64,000 bases of DNA from Helicobacter ganmani (GCF_003364315.1 NZ_NXLS01000008.1:1-64000), one strand, 5' to 3'. Numbered from the stretch's first letter, positions 9,763 through 18,565 are shown. Numbers and translations are program-made. The notes: a model not told the origin generated them from the sequence alone.

Positions 9763-11088
9763 ATGACAAGATTTTCCAAAACAGGATATATATTATCCAC
9801 AGCGGGCAGCGCAATTGGACTAGGTGGAATTTGGGGGTTTCCTTATTTGGTAGGACAAAACGGGGGATTTGCTTTTGTTCTTGTGTTTGTGCTAGCTTTT
9901 TTGGTTTTTGGAGTCAGTGTTTTTATCGTGGAAATGCTTTTTGGGAGGGCGAGCGGACAAAATAGTGTCAGCACCTTTGAAAATTTCGCCCCAAAACATC
10001 TGAAGTTTTTGAAATATGGTGGTTTTATGGTAATTTCTGGTGTTTTGATTTTTGCCTTTTATGTCGTTGTTTTAGGCTGGCTTGTGCATTATATGTTTTT
10101 AAGCATTATAGGATTGCCCAAGACTTTAGAAACCACACAAAATTTATGGGGGGGGTTTATAAGCAATCAAATTGGCTGGCAAATGTTGTGGCATTTTACG
10201 ATAGTAGCACTTTGTGCGTATGTCCTCAATCGTGGTGTAAAAGCAGGAATTGAAAAATTAAATCTTATTCTTATGCCCTTGCTTTTATTCATTTTCTTGG
10301 GATTGCTTGCCTATTCTATGACACAAGATGCTTTTGTAGAATCTTTCAAATTTCTCTTCCACCCAAACTTTGAAAAAATCAACGCAGAAGTGATTGTGCG
10401 TGCGATTGGACAAGCCTTTTTTTCTCTTTCATTGGGCGTAGGAGTAATTCTAGTTTATTCTAATTCTATGCCAAAACACGGAAATTTCGTTCGTTTTGCT
10501 ATTGTCATTGCCTTGTTAAACTTTTTCTTTTGTCTTGTGGCGGGCTTGGTTATTTTTACCTTTATTTTTGGTTACGGAGCAGAACCAACAGAAGGCGTTG
10601 GATTGGTTTTTATCTCCTTGCCACTTATTTTTGCCAATATGGGTGTGGTAGGACAAGTCATTGCATTTTTATTCTTTGTTTCCCTCATTTTTGCTGGAGT
10701 TACCTCTGCTGTTTCTATGCTAGAGCCTCTCAATAGTTATTTAATTGAACGTTTTTCTATGAAGCGACACAAAGCGAATCTCATTAGTATTTTAAGTGCT
10801 TATGCTTTAGGTATTATTGCCCTGCTTAGCAACACTGCTACCTTTTCAGCAGATTTAACTTTCTTTGATAAAAATCTTTTTGATTGGTTTGTTTATCTCA
10901 CTAGCTCTTTTATGCTTCCATTAGCGGGAGTGTTTATGTGTCTTTATATGGGCTGGATTTTACCAAAAGAACAAGTCTATGCTATGCTTGAAGGAAAACT
11001 AGGTGGAATCTTTTTCAAAAGCTGGTATTTTGTGATTCGTTTTATCGCACCGCTTGGAATTCTTGCGGCAATGGTGAATCTCATTTAA
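9763..11088 (+). CDS. Sodium-dependent transporter, NSS/SNF family
   Basis: A 441-residue neurotransmitter-sodium symporter family protein with about eleven to twelve membrane helices. The signature near the start, TAGSAIGLGGIWGFPYLVGQ, forms the unwound TM1 that binds sodium and substrate, and FFSLSLGVGVILVYS in TM6 is also diagnostic. Prokaryotic members usually carry amino acids; the substrate is not predictable here. I place the start at 9763 because AAAAGGGG lies 6 bases upstream and the family N-terminus begins at MTRFSKTGYI. An in-frame run of eight G occurs at 10148-10155 and could slip. Confidence 0.9.
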   Translation: MTRFSKTGYILSTAGSAIGLGGIWGFPYLVGQNGGFAFVLVFVLAFLVFGVSVFIVEMLFGRASGQNSVSTFENFAPKHLKFLKYGGFMVISGVLIFAFYVVVLGWLVHYMFLSIIGLPKTLETTQNLWGGFISNQIGWQMLWHFTIVALCAYVLNRGVKAGIEKLNLILMPLLLFIFLGLLAYSMTQDAFVESFKFLFHPNFEKINAEVIVRAIGQAFFSLSLGVGVILVYSNSMPKHGNFVRFAIVIALLNFFFCLVAGLVIFTFIFGYGAEPTEGVGLVFISLPLIFANMGVVGQVIAFLFFVSLIFAGVTSAVSMLEPLNSYLIERFSMKRHKANLISILSAYALGIIALLSNTATFSADLTFFDKNLFDWFVYLTSSFMLPLAGVFMCLYMGWILPKEQVYAMLEGKLGGIFFKSWYFVIRFIAPLGILAAMVNLI

Positions 11089-11136
11089 TCCACAATGAGT
11101 TAGAATCTAAAATTTGTATTTTAAGTAAAATTTCTT

Positions 11137-11166
11137 TATAATTCAAAATTGGCTTAAGGATTAAGC
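11137..11166 (+). promoter_or_regulatory. Probable promoter and 5'-UTR hairpin before the YedE gene
   Basis: A TATAAT box at 11137-11142 is followed at the expected start of transcription by GCTTAA-GGA-TTAAGC, a six-base stem with a three-base loop (about 11152-11166). A further palindrome ACAGCTGT lies at 11197-11204 before the ribosome site TAGGAG. No known riboswitch fold was recognised. Confidence 0.4.
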
Positions 11167-11227
11167 AAACAGCTCTTCTACTTTACTCACTTTCTAACAG
11201 CTGTCATTTATATTTTTAGGAGTTTTT

Positions 11228-12289
11228 ATGAGATTGGCAATTTGGCCTATTTTAGCGGGCATTGCACTTGGAATTCTCGCGCCTGTTTTGGTGTATTTTG
11301 GAAATCCGGGCAATATGGGTATGTGTGCAGCGTGCTTTACACGTGATATTGCAGGGGCATTAAACTTACATCAAGCGGGTATTGTGCAATATATTCGCCC
11401 TGAAGTAATTGGATTAATTTTGGGTGCATTGCTTGCTTCTTTCTTATTCCGAGAATTTCGCCCACGCGTCGGGAGCGCACCGATTGTGCGATTTGGGCTT
11501 GGAATCTTTGCGATGATTGGCGCACTCGTGTTTTTGGGTTGTCCTTGGAGAATGTGGTTAAGACTTAGTGCAGGGGATTGGACTGCGATTGCGGGTGTTT
11601 TTGGATTAATTTTTGGAATCCTTATTGGAATCTTTTTCCTCAAACGCGGTTTTTCACTTGGACGCAATCGTCCTGCAAGCAAGATTGTAGGGTTTGTATT
11701 TCCACTTTTTGCCTTAGGATTGCTCGGGCTTCTCTTTTGGGGGCTTACAGGGGAAAATACTCCGATTAAATTTTCTACTAAGGGTCCTGGTTCTATGCAC
11801 GCACCTCTTATTATTTCACTCGTTGCTGGATTGTTTTTGGGTATTATCTTCCAAAAAAGCCGTTTTTGTATGATTGCTGCGGTGCGTGATACGATTCTAA
11901 TGCGCGACACGCACATTTTACAAGGCGTCATTGCATTAGTCGTTGCTGCATTTATTACCAATCTTGCATTAGGATTCTTTAATCCCGGATTTAGCGGACA
12001 ACCCATTGCGCACAATGATACGCTTTGGAATTTTCTTGGTATGGCACTAGCTGGAATCGCATTTACTCTAGCGGGGGGTTGCCCAGGCAGACAAATTATC
12101 CTTAGCGGCGAGGGAGATGGCGACGCTGCAGTTTTTGTGCTTGGGCTTCTTGTGGGTGCAGCATTTGCGCACAACTTCGGGCTTGCAAGCTCTCCTGCTG
12201 GAATCGGGGCAAATGCACCTATGGCAGTTCTAGTGGGATTTATTTTTTGTCTATTAGTTGCAGTTTTTGCAAGAGAAAAAAGGAGTTAA
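11228..12289 (+). CDS. yedE: YeeE/YedE family transporter (sulfur or selenium compound uptake)
   Basis: A 353-residue integral membrane protein with two YeeE/YedE repeats. Conserved cysteine-containing motifs are present: MGMCAACFTRDIAGAL, FLGCPWRMWLRLSAGDW, SRFCMIAAVRDTILMRD and LAGGCPGRQIILSGEGDGDA. YeeE/TsuA takes up thiosulfate using membrane cysteines; the YedE subgroup occurs with selenium-metabolism genes. Length, the CAACFTRDIAG motif and the following tusA, desulfurase and DUF3343 genes fit the YedE subgroup. Substrate (S or Se species) is an inference. Confidence 0.85.
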   Translation: MRLAIWPILAGIALGILAPVLVYFGNPGNMGMCAACFTRDIAGALNLHQAGIVQYIRPEVIGLILGALLASFLFREFRPRVGSAPIVRFGLGIFAMIGALVFLGCPWRMWLRLSAGDWTAIAGVFGLIFGILIGIFFLKRGFSLGRNRPASKIVGFVFPLFALGLLGLLFWGLTGENTPIKFSTKGPGSMHAPLIISLVAGLFLGIIFQKSRFCMIAAVRDTILMRDTHILQGVIALVVAAFITNLALGFFNPGFSGQPIAHNDTLWNFLGMALAGIAFTLAGGCPGRQIILSGEGDGDAAVFVLGLLVGAAFAHNFGLASSPAGIGANAPMAVLVGFIFCLLVAVFAREKRS

Positions 12290-12290
12290 A

Positions 12291-12503
12291 ATGGTAGAAC
12301 TTGATGTGCGAGGGCTTAGTTGCCCTGAACCTGTGCTAAACCTCAAACCTCTTTTGGATAGAGGCGAAAGCGAAATCAAAGTGCTTTGTAGTTGTGGTGC
12401 AAGCAGTGATAATATCCGCCGTCTTGCTAAAAATAGCGGATACAATGTAGAAAGCGAATCGCAAAATGGTGAGGATTTGGAGTTTATATTAAAAAAAGCT
12501 TAA
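12291..12503 (+). CDS. TusA/YedF family sulfur carrier protein
   Basis: A 70-residue protein with the TusA signature LDVRGLSCPEPVLNLKPLL, where the cysteine of CPEP carries the persulfide (or selenide). A second cysteine pair, VLCSCGASSDNI, lies mid-protein. The start at 12291 follows the strong ribosome site AAAAGGAG directly after the YedE gene, so the two are co-translated. It probably accepts sulfur or selenium imported through YedE and passes it on. Whether it serves tRNA thiolation, molybdenum cofactor or selenoprotein synthesis cannot be told. Confidence 0.9.
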   Translation: MVELDVRGLSCPEPVLNLKPLLDRGESEIKVLCSCGASSDNIRRLAKNSGYNVESESQNGEDLEFILKKA

Positions 12504-12511
12504 AATCTATT

Positions 12512-12532
12512 CCCTTGCATTCTTTGCAAGGG
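12512..12532 (+). terminator. Hairpin after the YedE-TusA pair
   Basis: Perfect eight-base stem CCCTTGCA / TGCAAGGG with a five-base loop, 8 bases after the tusA-like stop. The following T run is weak, so termination efficiency is uncertain. Confidence 0.5.
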
Positions 12533-12648
12533 GCATTTACTAATTCTTGTAAGATTCTGCATTAATCCAAGCAAATTGCTATCATAATGCATACTCCAAC
12601 TTCACCCTACAAAGATAAAATCTTAATGCAACAAAGAAAGGAATCTTA

Positions 12649-13845
12649 ATGCAAAATCAAAATATTTCAAAACCCACTCATTTAAACAACTTTATCTACC
12701 TAGACAATGCGGCAACAACTTTTCCTAAAGCTCCGGGTGTAAAAGAAGCAGTGAGTGGATTTTTGGAAAATATCGGTGCAAGTGCTGGACGCAGCGGACA
12801 TTCTCTCTCCATAAAATCAGGTAGAATCCTTTACCAAACACGCAAGGCTCTAGCAAGCCTCATAGGTTTAAAAGATTGCAAACGCATTCTCTTTACCCTT
12901 AATGCAACAATGGCAATTAATACCCTTTTGCAAGGCTTTTTAAAAGAAAGAGACATCGTGGTTGTTACACAAATGGAACATAATGCGATTAAACGCCCTC
13001 TCAACGCGCTAAAAGAGCGTTTAAACTTAGAAGTGCGTGAGATTCCGTGCAGCTCTATGCACGCAGTGGATTTAAAAAGTGCAGAATCTATGTTAAAAGG
13101 TGCGAAACTCTTAGCTTGCGCGCATATCAATAATGTCAGCGGGGCGATGATTCCGCTAGAATATTTAAGCACACTTGCAAAAGCGCACAATGTAGCATTC
13201 TTGCTAGATGGCGCGCAAAGTGTTGGCTGTGTGGAAATGAACGAGGTGATGAGCCAAGTAGATTTTCTCGCTCTTAGTGCGCACAAGGGCTTATTGTCTC
13301 CTATGGGCGTGGGTGCGCTTATCGTGGCAGATAACTTTGCGATAGAGAGAATAGAGCCGCTTGTTTTTGGAGGCACAGGGAGTTTGAGCGAAGCAGAGAT
13401 TCAGCCTGAATTTTTGCCCGATAGGTTTGAGAGTGGCACACCCAATATGCACGGAATCGCAGGGCTTCAAGCGGGTTTAGAATGGATTAAAAACAAGGGA
13501 GTAAAAAATATCCACAAACACGAATTGCTCCTGCGCGAACAACTCATCAGCGGACTAAGCGGAATCCCAAATATTAAAATCTACAACACACAGGGGCAAA
13601 GTGGCGGAACATTGTCCCTTGATGTGCGAAACCATACTCTTTCCAAAGTAGCAGAAATCCTAGATAGAGAGTTTGGAGTCTGCGTGCGGGTAGGATTGCA
13701 CTGCTCACCCTCAAGCCACAAAAGCCTTGGGAGCTTTGAGCGCGGAGGCACGATTCGCCTAAGTCCGGGTATTTTTAATACAAGCGCGGAAATAGAATCC
13801 ACAATGGACGCATTACGCAACATTGCCACAAGGTGCGCGCAATGA
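12649..13845 (+). CDS. Cysteine desulfurase-like class V aminotransferase
   Basis: A 398-residue PLP enzyme of the class V family resembling the CsdA/SufS-like group often found with YedE and DUF3343. The N-terminus has YLDNAATTFPKAPGVKEAV; the PLP lysine is in LALSAHKGLLSP; the substrate cysteine loop is VGLHCSPSSHKSLGSF. These indicate an active desulfurase or selenocysteine lyase that removes S or Se from (seleno)cysteine. RBS is AAAGGAATCTT. Its last codons overlap the DUF3343 start by 4 bases, arguing for a shared complex or relay with that protein and the TusA-like carrier upstream. Confidence 0.88.
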   Translation: MQNQNISKPTHLNNFIYLDNAATTFPKAPGVKEAVSGFLENIGASAGRSGHSLSIKSGRILYQTRKALASLIGLKDCKRILFTLNATMAINTLLQGFLKERDIVVVTQMEHNAIKRPLNALKERLNLEVREIPCSSMHAVDLKSAESMLKGAKLLACAHINNVSGAMIPLEYLSTLAKAHNVAFLLDGAQSVGCVEMNEVMSQVDFLALSAHKGLLSPMGVGALIVADNFAIERIEPLVFGGTGSLSEAEIQPEFLPDRFESGTPNMHGIAGLQAGLEWIKNKGVKNIHKHELLLREQLISGLSGIPNIKIYNTQGQSGGTLSLDVRNHTLSKVAEILDREFGVCVRVGLHCSPSSHKSLGSFERGGTIRLSPGIFNTSAEIESTMDALRNIATRCAQ

Positions 13846-14063
13846 TAAAGGGTTACATTCTTGTATTTACGACTTCAAGTGCATTTGAGAGTGAGACAAT
13901 CTTGAAAGATTTAGGAATCACGATTAAGCTTGTGCCAACACCACGCGAATTTTCAAGTGATTGCGGAATCGCAGTGTATTTTGAAGTAGAAAACGAAAAA
14001 TTTGATATAATTTCCAATGCACTTAAGAAACAAAAGATTGAATTTGATATAAAATACATTTAA
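13842..14063 (+). CDS. DUF3343 protein, putative S/Se carrier-like
   Basis: A 73-residue protein with the DUF3343 pattern: GYILVFTTSSAFESETIL at the start, VPTPREFSSDCGIAVYFEV with the conserved CG, and a C-terminal helix-strand. DUF3343 members are annotated as putative Se/S carrier-like proteins from their co-occurrence with TusA-like, YedE and desulfurase genes. ATGA overlap with the desulfurase fixes the start at 13842. The role is inferred from context. Confidence 0.8.
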   Translation: MIKGYILVFTTSSAFESETILKDLGITIKLVPTPREFSSDCGIAVYFEVENEKFDIISNALKKQKIEFDIKYI

Positions 14064-14105
14064 AATTTAATGTAATGTCGCATTAATAACACAAAAGGAC
14101 AACCA

Positions 14106-14804
14106 ATAAAAAAATACATTTTTAGCTTTCTTATATTATTGGCTATTGCGCTTTGGATAAAAAGTGATGATTTAACTAAACAAATTAACGACTTTCTTAA
14201 TAGACAAAGAATTAATGAGTATGAAGCATTCAAACAAAATACTTTATCTTGCACGAAAACACATAATAAAGAATCGTGTAAAAAACTCATAGCAATGGCA
14301 CAATCCATTAATGATGGAGGGGGAACAGTTGAGGACTTTTGGCTTAAAAATCATTATGCTGGAATAGCAAGTAGGGAGCTTAAGGACTACACCAATGCGA
14401 TAAAATACTTTCAACAAGCCTGTGAATTTGGATATGCAGCAAGTTGCAACTTATTAGGGAGTATGTATAGCAATGGCAAAGAAACAAAAAAGGACATCAA
14501 AAAGGCAAACAAATATTTTCAGTTAGCTTGCGACGGGAAAGATGCCTATGGTTGTTTAAATCTAGGCACTAGCTACTATTATGGCGAAAGCATTGAACAA
14601 AGTTACTCTCAAGCGTTTAAACATTTCCAACAAGCAAAAGAGAGCAAGATAGCAGAATCACATTTGTATTTTATGTTAGGGATTATGTATTTAGAAGGAC
14701 AAGGTTGCCGATTAGACAAAGATAAGGCTCTTGAACACTTTGGAATTGCTTGTGATATGGGCAATGATACAGCTTGTAAAAACTATGCAATCATAAAACA
14801 ATAA
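14106..14804 (+). CDS. Sel1-repeat, cysteine-rich Hcp-like exported protein, apparently with an ATA start
   Basis: The protein has Sel1-like repeats with paired cysteines (ACEFGYAASCNLLGSMYSNG, ACDGKDAYGCLNLGTSYYYG, ACDMGNDTACKNYA), the pattern of the Helicobacter cysteine-rich proteins (HcpA family), which are secreted, disulfide-stapled repeat proteins. An uncleaved anchor or signal (KKYIFSFLILLAIALWIK) precedes the repeats but lies upstream of any ATG, GTG or TTG. In frame, AAAAGGA is followed 6 bases later by ATA, then AAA AAA; no standard start exists before the upstream TAA at 14073. Either ATA is used, or this allele has lost its start. A TTG at 14139 would remove most of the signal. 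Confidence 0.75.
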   Translation: MKKYIFSFLILLAIALWIKSDDLTKQINDFLNRQRINEYEAFKQNTLSCTKTHNKESCKKLIAMAQSINDGGGTVEDFWLKNHYAGIASRELKDYTNAIKYFQQACEFGYAASCNLLGSMYSNGKETKKDIKKANKYFQLACDGKDAYGCLNLGTSYYYGESIEQSYSQAFKHFQQAKESKIAESHLYFMLGIMYLEGQGCRLDKDKALEHFGIACDMGNDTACKNYAIIKQ

Positions 14805-14964
14805 CGCTAAGCGACTTTACCTCTTTATCATAGCAAGAGCTTCGTTGGAATCTTACCCTTGTGGAATCCAAACTTTACACAAAATAATAGATTTGCAAAT
14901 ATTAAGCCGTGATTCCACAAATAAAATTCACAATAATGAAGGTAGAATCACAAAGATTTTTGTC

Positions 14965-15002
14965 GTCATTGCGAGAAAATTTGAAAAATTTTCGTGGCAA
15001 TC
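14965..15002 (+). repeat. Dispersed palindromic repeat, copy 1 (GTCATTGCGAG...GGCAATC)
   Basis: Boundaries GTCATTGCGAG and GTGGCAATC enclose a stem of AAAATTT / AAATTTT with a three-base loop. Related copies occur at about 15178, 18468, 57975 and 63772. It lies in the 440-base gap between the Hcp-like gene and glmS, in which no intact gene is seen. Confidence 0.65.
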
Positions 15003-15071
15003 TATAATTCCGCACAAAGAGGATTCTATAATGAAATCGTAAATGAAATACAAAATTAAAGATACATTCTC

Positions 15072-15117
15072 TTAAGGGGGATGGGCTTAAATTGCGAAGT
15101 CGCTCCCTCCCCCTTAA
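15072..15117. repeat. Long inverted repeat in the gap before glmS
   Basis: Arms TTAAGGGGG and CCCCCTTAA enclose a second small palindrome GCGA-AG-TCGC, giving a potential cruciform. It sits downstream of glmS (which ends at 15243 reading leftward) and could end that transcript, but there is no clean T run on either side. Confidence 0.45.
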
Positions 15118-15177
15118 AATTCCCCACCCCGACAACGCTTTTATTAAGGTGGTGCTTACGCACGATTTTGATTTATG

Positions 15178-15209
15178 GATTGCTTCGGCGTTGCAGTCCT
15201 CGCAATAAC
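15178..15209 (-). repeat. Dispersed palindromic repeat, copy 2
   Basis: Read leftward it starts GTTATTGCGAG and ends GAAGCAATC, matching the boundary sequences of the copy at 14965 with a different centre. Confidence 0.55.
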
Positions 15210-15242
15210 AGAAAATTTGCTACCTTGTCATTGTAAAATTCT

Positions 15243-17045
15243 TTACTCCACCGTTACACTTTTTGCCAAATTTCTTGGCATATCCACATCATTTCCCAAT
15301 CTCACTGCAACTTCTAGCGCAAAAATCTGCAAAACCACCATCATCGCAAAAAACTCCACCATATAATGCGAATATTTCGGAATCGCAATCCAATCATCAC
15401 AACCCTCATAATATTCCGCACTTAGAGCGCAAATCATCGCATCACGCGCACTTAACTCTTCCACATTGCTTTTGATTTTGTCATACAAAAGATTCTGTGG
15501 CATTAGCGCGACACAAAATAGTCCCAAATCCGCTAAAGCAATCGGTCCGTGTTTCATTTCACCGCTTGGATAGCCCTCTGCGTGCAGATAACTAATCTCT
15601 TTTAGTTTCAATGCGCCCTCTAATGCAAGGGGATAGAAAATATCCCGCCCAATGAAAAAGAATCCGTGTCCGTGTAAATATCTACGCGAAAGTCGTTTGA
15701 TGTGTTCGTGCGCTTTTTTATCCACTTCTGTTGCGCGCACTGCCTCTAGCATTGTCTTGATTTCTTGTTTCATTGCTGCCTTGCTTAGGATTCCACATTT
15801 TTGTGCTATAAAATTTGCTAAAATCCACAGCACCATTACCTGTGTTGCAAAAGCCTTTGTGCTTGCCACACCTTTTTCAATCCCTGCACGTGTCAGTAGG
15901 CTAAAATCACTTTCGCGCACAATAGAGCTATTATCCACATTGCAAATTCCAAGCGTTTTTAGTCCATTTCTTTTTGCCAATTTTAAAGCTTCCAAAGTGT
16001 CCGCAGTCTCTCCACTTTGAGAAATCACGACAAACAGCTCATTCGCTTGCAAAATAGGATTCCGATAGCGAAACTCACTCGCAATTTCTACTTTCACCTT
16101 AAGTCTCGCAATGCGTTCAATCAAATAACTTCCCGCAATAGCCGCGTGATAGCTCGTGCCACAAGCACAAAGCGTGATAGAATCCACACTGCTTAAATCC
16201 AATTCACTTAGTTCCTCTAAGCTAAAATTATCCTCACTCACACGCCCCATCATTGTTTCCAACAAAACCTTATGTTGTTCGTAAATCTCTTTTTCCATAA
16301 AGAAAGTAAAGCCGTCTTTTTGCGCAGAAAGCTTATCTCCACTCAAAAGCTTTGGATTTGGCAAAGTGTGGAATCCTCCCGCTTTTATCGCCCCTAGCGT
16401 GCCATCTTCTAAGTAACACACTTCACTTGCAAGCCCAATGAGAGGCGCGTCAGAGGAGGCAAAATAAATCGCCTCTGCATCTTTGCTATCCTTTCCTCTG
16501 CCAATAATCAAAGGAGAGCCATTTTTGGCATAATAAATCGTATCGGGTGATTTTTGTGTAATTAATAGAATCGCATAAGCACCTTTTAGCTCGGAAATTG
16601 TGTGCTTAAAAGCTTCAAATGGATTTTTGAGATTCTCCAAATGCGATTCAAATAGATGCACAATCACTTCGGTGTCCGTCTGCGAGATGAAGCTTCTGCC
16701 TTGCTGTTGTAGAGATTCCTTAATACTATGATAATTTTCAATGATTCCATTATGCACGACATTACTAAACTTACCAAAATGCGGGTGCGCATTCACTTCT
16801 GTTGGCTTGCCGTGTGTTGCCCAACGCGTATGCCCGATTCCCAAACCAAATCCGCTAGAATGGAATCCCTCACATTTGCGTTCTAAATTTATCAACTTGC
16901 CTACCGACTTAAATGTGCTTAACTCACCCTCACTTAACACAGAGATTCCAGAGGAATCATAGCCACGATATTCTAATTCTTTTAAGCCGTTTAATAAAAT
17001 GGATTTTTTTTCGTCATTGCCAATATAACCGATGATTCCACACAT
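15243..17045 (-). CDS. glmS: Glutamine-fructose-6-phosphate aminotransferase GlmS
   Basis: GlmS makes glucosamine-6-phosphate from fructose-6-phosphate and glutamine, the first step to UDP-GlcNAc for peptidoglycan and LPS. The 600-residue protein begins MCGIIGYIGNDEKKS with the nucleophilic Cys2 after Met removal; the glutaminase domain has RGYDSSGI and GHTRWATHGKP; two SIS domains follow with CGTSYHAA and SQSGETADT; the C-terminus LAKSVTVE is the family signature. No glmS ribozyme is visible upstream. Convergent with the Hcp-like gene and divergent from galE. Confidence 0.97.
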   Translation of the reverse strand: MCGIIGYIGNDEKKSILLNGLKELEYRGYDSSGISVLSEGELSTFKSVGKLINLERKCEGFHSSGFGLGIGHTRWATHGKPTEVNAHPHFGKFSNVVHNGIIENYHSIKESLQQQGRSFISQTDTEVIVHLFESHLENLKNPFEAFKHTISELKGAYAILLITQKSPDTIYYAKNGSPLIIGRGKDSKDAEAIYFASSDAPLIGLASEVCYLEDGTLGAIKAGGFHTLPNPKLLSGDKLSAQKDGFTFFMEKEIYEQHKVLLETMMGRVSEDNFSLEELSELDLSSVDSITLCACGTSYHAAIAGSYLIERIARLKVKVEIASEFRYRNPILQANELFVVISQSGETADTLEALKLAKRNGLKTLGICNVDNSSIVRESDFSLLTRAGIEKGVASTKAFATQVMVLWILANFIAQKCGILSKAAMKQEIKTMLEAVRATEVDKKAHEHIKRLSRRYLHGHGFFFIGRDIFYPLALEGALKLKEISYLHAEGYPSGEMKHGPIALADLGLFCVALMPQNLLYDKIKSNVEELSARDAMICALSAEYYEGCDDWIAIPKYSHYMVEFFAMMVVLQIFALEVAVRLGNDVDMPRNLAKSVTVE

Positions 17046-17163
17046 TGTTCGCTCCTAAAATGATTTTTTATTGTGGCATAAAATATGTAAAGAAATAGTA
17101 AATGAATCAAATTTTTAGCAACTTAATGATAGAATTTATAAGGTTATTTTTTAAGGTTTATGA

Positions 17164-18180
17164 ATGCAAATTTATTTTTTTACCGGCGCAGCAGGTTATA
17201 TTGGCTCACATACAGCATATTATTTTTTGAAAAATAGTGATTGCAAAATCGTGATTTTTGATAATTTAAGTAGTGGTTTTAGAGAAAATGTAGAATTTCT
17301 AATGCAAACCTTTCCTCAAAGAGTGGAATTTGTACAAGGGGATTTGGGCGATTCTATGGCTTTAGAAAATGTCCTCAAATCTTGCTGCTTTGACGCAATC
17401 ATTCATTTTGCTGCAAGCCTCATTGTGCAAGAATCTGTGCAAAATCCGCTAAAATATTTTCAAAACAATGTTACTAATACAACCAATCTTTTGCAAATTA
17501 CACAAAAATTTGCTATCAACAAATTTCTCTTTAGCTCTACCGCCGCAGTCTATGGTGAGCCAAAAGAACACTCTCCAATTCAAGAAAGTGCGATTCCAAA
17601 TCCCATCAATCCTTATGGAGAATCCAAACTAATGATTGAGAAAATTTTGTATGCTTTACAAGTTGCAAATCCAAATTTCAAAAGCGTGATTCTGCGCTAT
17701 TTCAATGTCGCAGGTGCATTAATGGACAAACAAGGAGCTTTGGGACAAAGAACAAAAAATGCAACACATCTTATTAAAGTCGCTTGTGAATGTGCAACAA
17801 ATAAACGCGCAAAAATGCAGATTTTTGGGAGTGATTATGAGACGAGGGACGGCACTTGCATTCGGGATTATATTCATATTGATGACTTGGCAAGCGCACA
17901 TTTCTTTGCCTTGCAATCTCTGCTAGAATCGCAAACCTCTGAAATTTATAATGTAGGCTATGGAAAAGGCTTTAGCGTAAAAGAAGTGATTGATTGTGTC
18001 AAAAAAGTAAGCGGTAAAGATTTTGTTGTAGAATCCGCAAAGAGACGCGAGGGAGACCCTAGTGTGCTCGTAAGCGATAATCACAAGATTTTATCCAAAA
18101 CCAAATGGCAACCCCAATTCAATCAACTAGAAATGATTTGCAGGAGTGCGTATCTTTGGGAGGAAAAGTTACAAACTTGA
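17164..18180 (+). CDS. galE: UDP-glucose 4-epimerase GalE
   Basis: A 338-residue extended short-chain dehydrogenase. Rossmann motif GAAGYIGSHT, catalytic Ser in LFSSTAAVYGEP, YGESKLMIEK carrying the YxxxK pair, and RYFNVAGA support GalE. It interconverts UDP-glucose and UDP-galactose (and possibly the GlcNAc/GalNAc pair) for LPS synthesis. A TAGAAT -10-like box lies at about 17130 and TTAAGG 7 bases before the ATG. The gene faces the phase-variable methyltransferase across a 385-base gap. Confidence 0.93.
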   Translation: MQIYFFTGAAGYIGSHTAYYFLKNSDCKIVIFDNLSSGFRENVEFLMQTFPQRVEFVQGDLGDSMALENVLKSCCFDAIIHFAASLIVQESVQNPLKYFQNNVTNTTNLLQITQKFAINKFLFSSTAAVYGEPKEHSPIQESAIPNPINPYGESKLMIEKILYALQVANPNFKSVILRYFNVAGALMDKQGALGQRTKNATHLIKVACECATNKRAKMQIFGSDYETRDGTCIRDYIHIDDLASAHFFALQSLLESQTSEIYNVGYGKGFSVKEVIDCVKKVSGKDFVVESAKRREGDPSVLVSDNHKILSKTKWQPQFNQLEMICRSAYLWEEKLQT

Positions 18181-18467
18181 AAACTACTTCACAAGTCGTG
18201 CGCTACGACTTAATAAACCAAGTCTTGCCATAACATATCAATTTATCCTTTTCAATTCGCTCTTGCAAAGCTTTAGCCAAAGCAATCCATAATCTTGTAA
18301 ATCTACAATCTAAATTCTATTTTAAATCTTTATAGATTCTATAATAAATTTTATTTATGCAAAATTATAGATTTACACTGAAGCTGGTGAGCTACTGACA
18401 CAACGCACGCCATGAGGTAAATCTCTTACAATGACGAATTCCGTGCTGTTATTAATTCAAGATTGTT

Positions 18468-18502
18468 GATTGCCACGATTCCTTTTGGAATCTCGCAATA
18501 AC
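18468..18502 (-). repeat. Dispersed palindromic repeat, copy 3
   Basis: Read leftward: GTTATTGCGA, centre GATTCC-AAAA-GGAATC, then GTGGCAATC. The ends match the copy at 14965 but the stem sequence is entirely different and still self-complementary. The remainder of the galE-methyltransferase gap (18181-18565) shows further degenerate fragments of the same repeat and no gene. Confidence 0.6.
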
Positions 18503-18565
18503 AAAAAATCGCCCTCCTCCTTGCGAACACCAATAAGACACCATATCCTCTGATGATAAAAATTA

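Noticed and set aside
11143-11227. Riboswitch before the YedE gene
   Set aside because: Only a short hairpin and a small palindrome are seen; no known conserved core was recognised.
11371-12174. 267-codon open frame antisense to the YedE gene
   Set aside because: Pro/Ser/Ala-rich low-complexity translation, no ribosome site, and the + strand gene has clear YeeE/YedE motifs; it is a shadow frame.
12831-13376. 181-codon open frame antisense to the desulfurase gene
   Set aside because: No recognisable motif and fully inside a strong PLP-enzyme gene.
11228-14063. In-frame TGA selenocysteine codons in the sulfur/selenium cassette
   Set aside because: All four frames end at ordinary stops with the proteins at family length; no extended frame past a TGA is needed.
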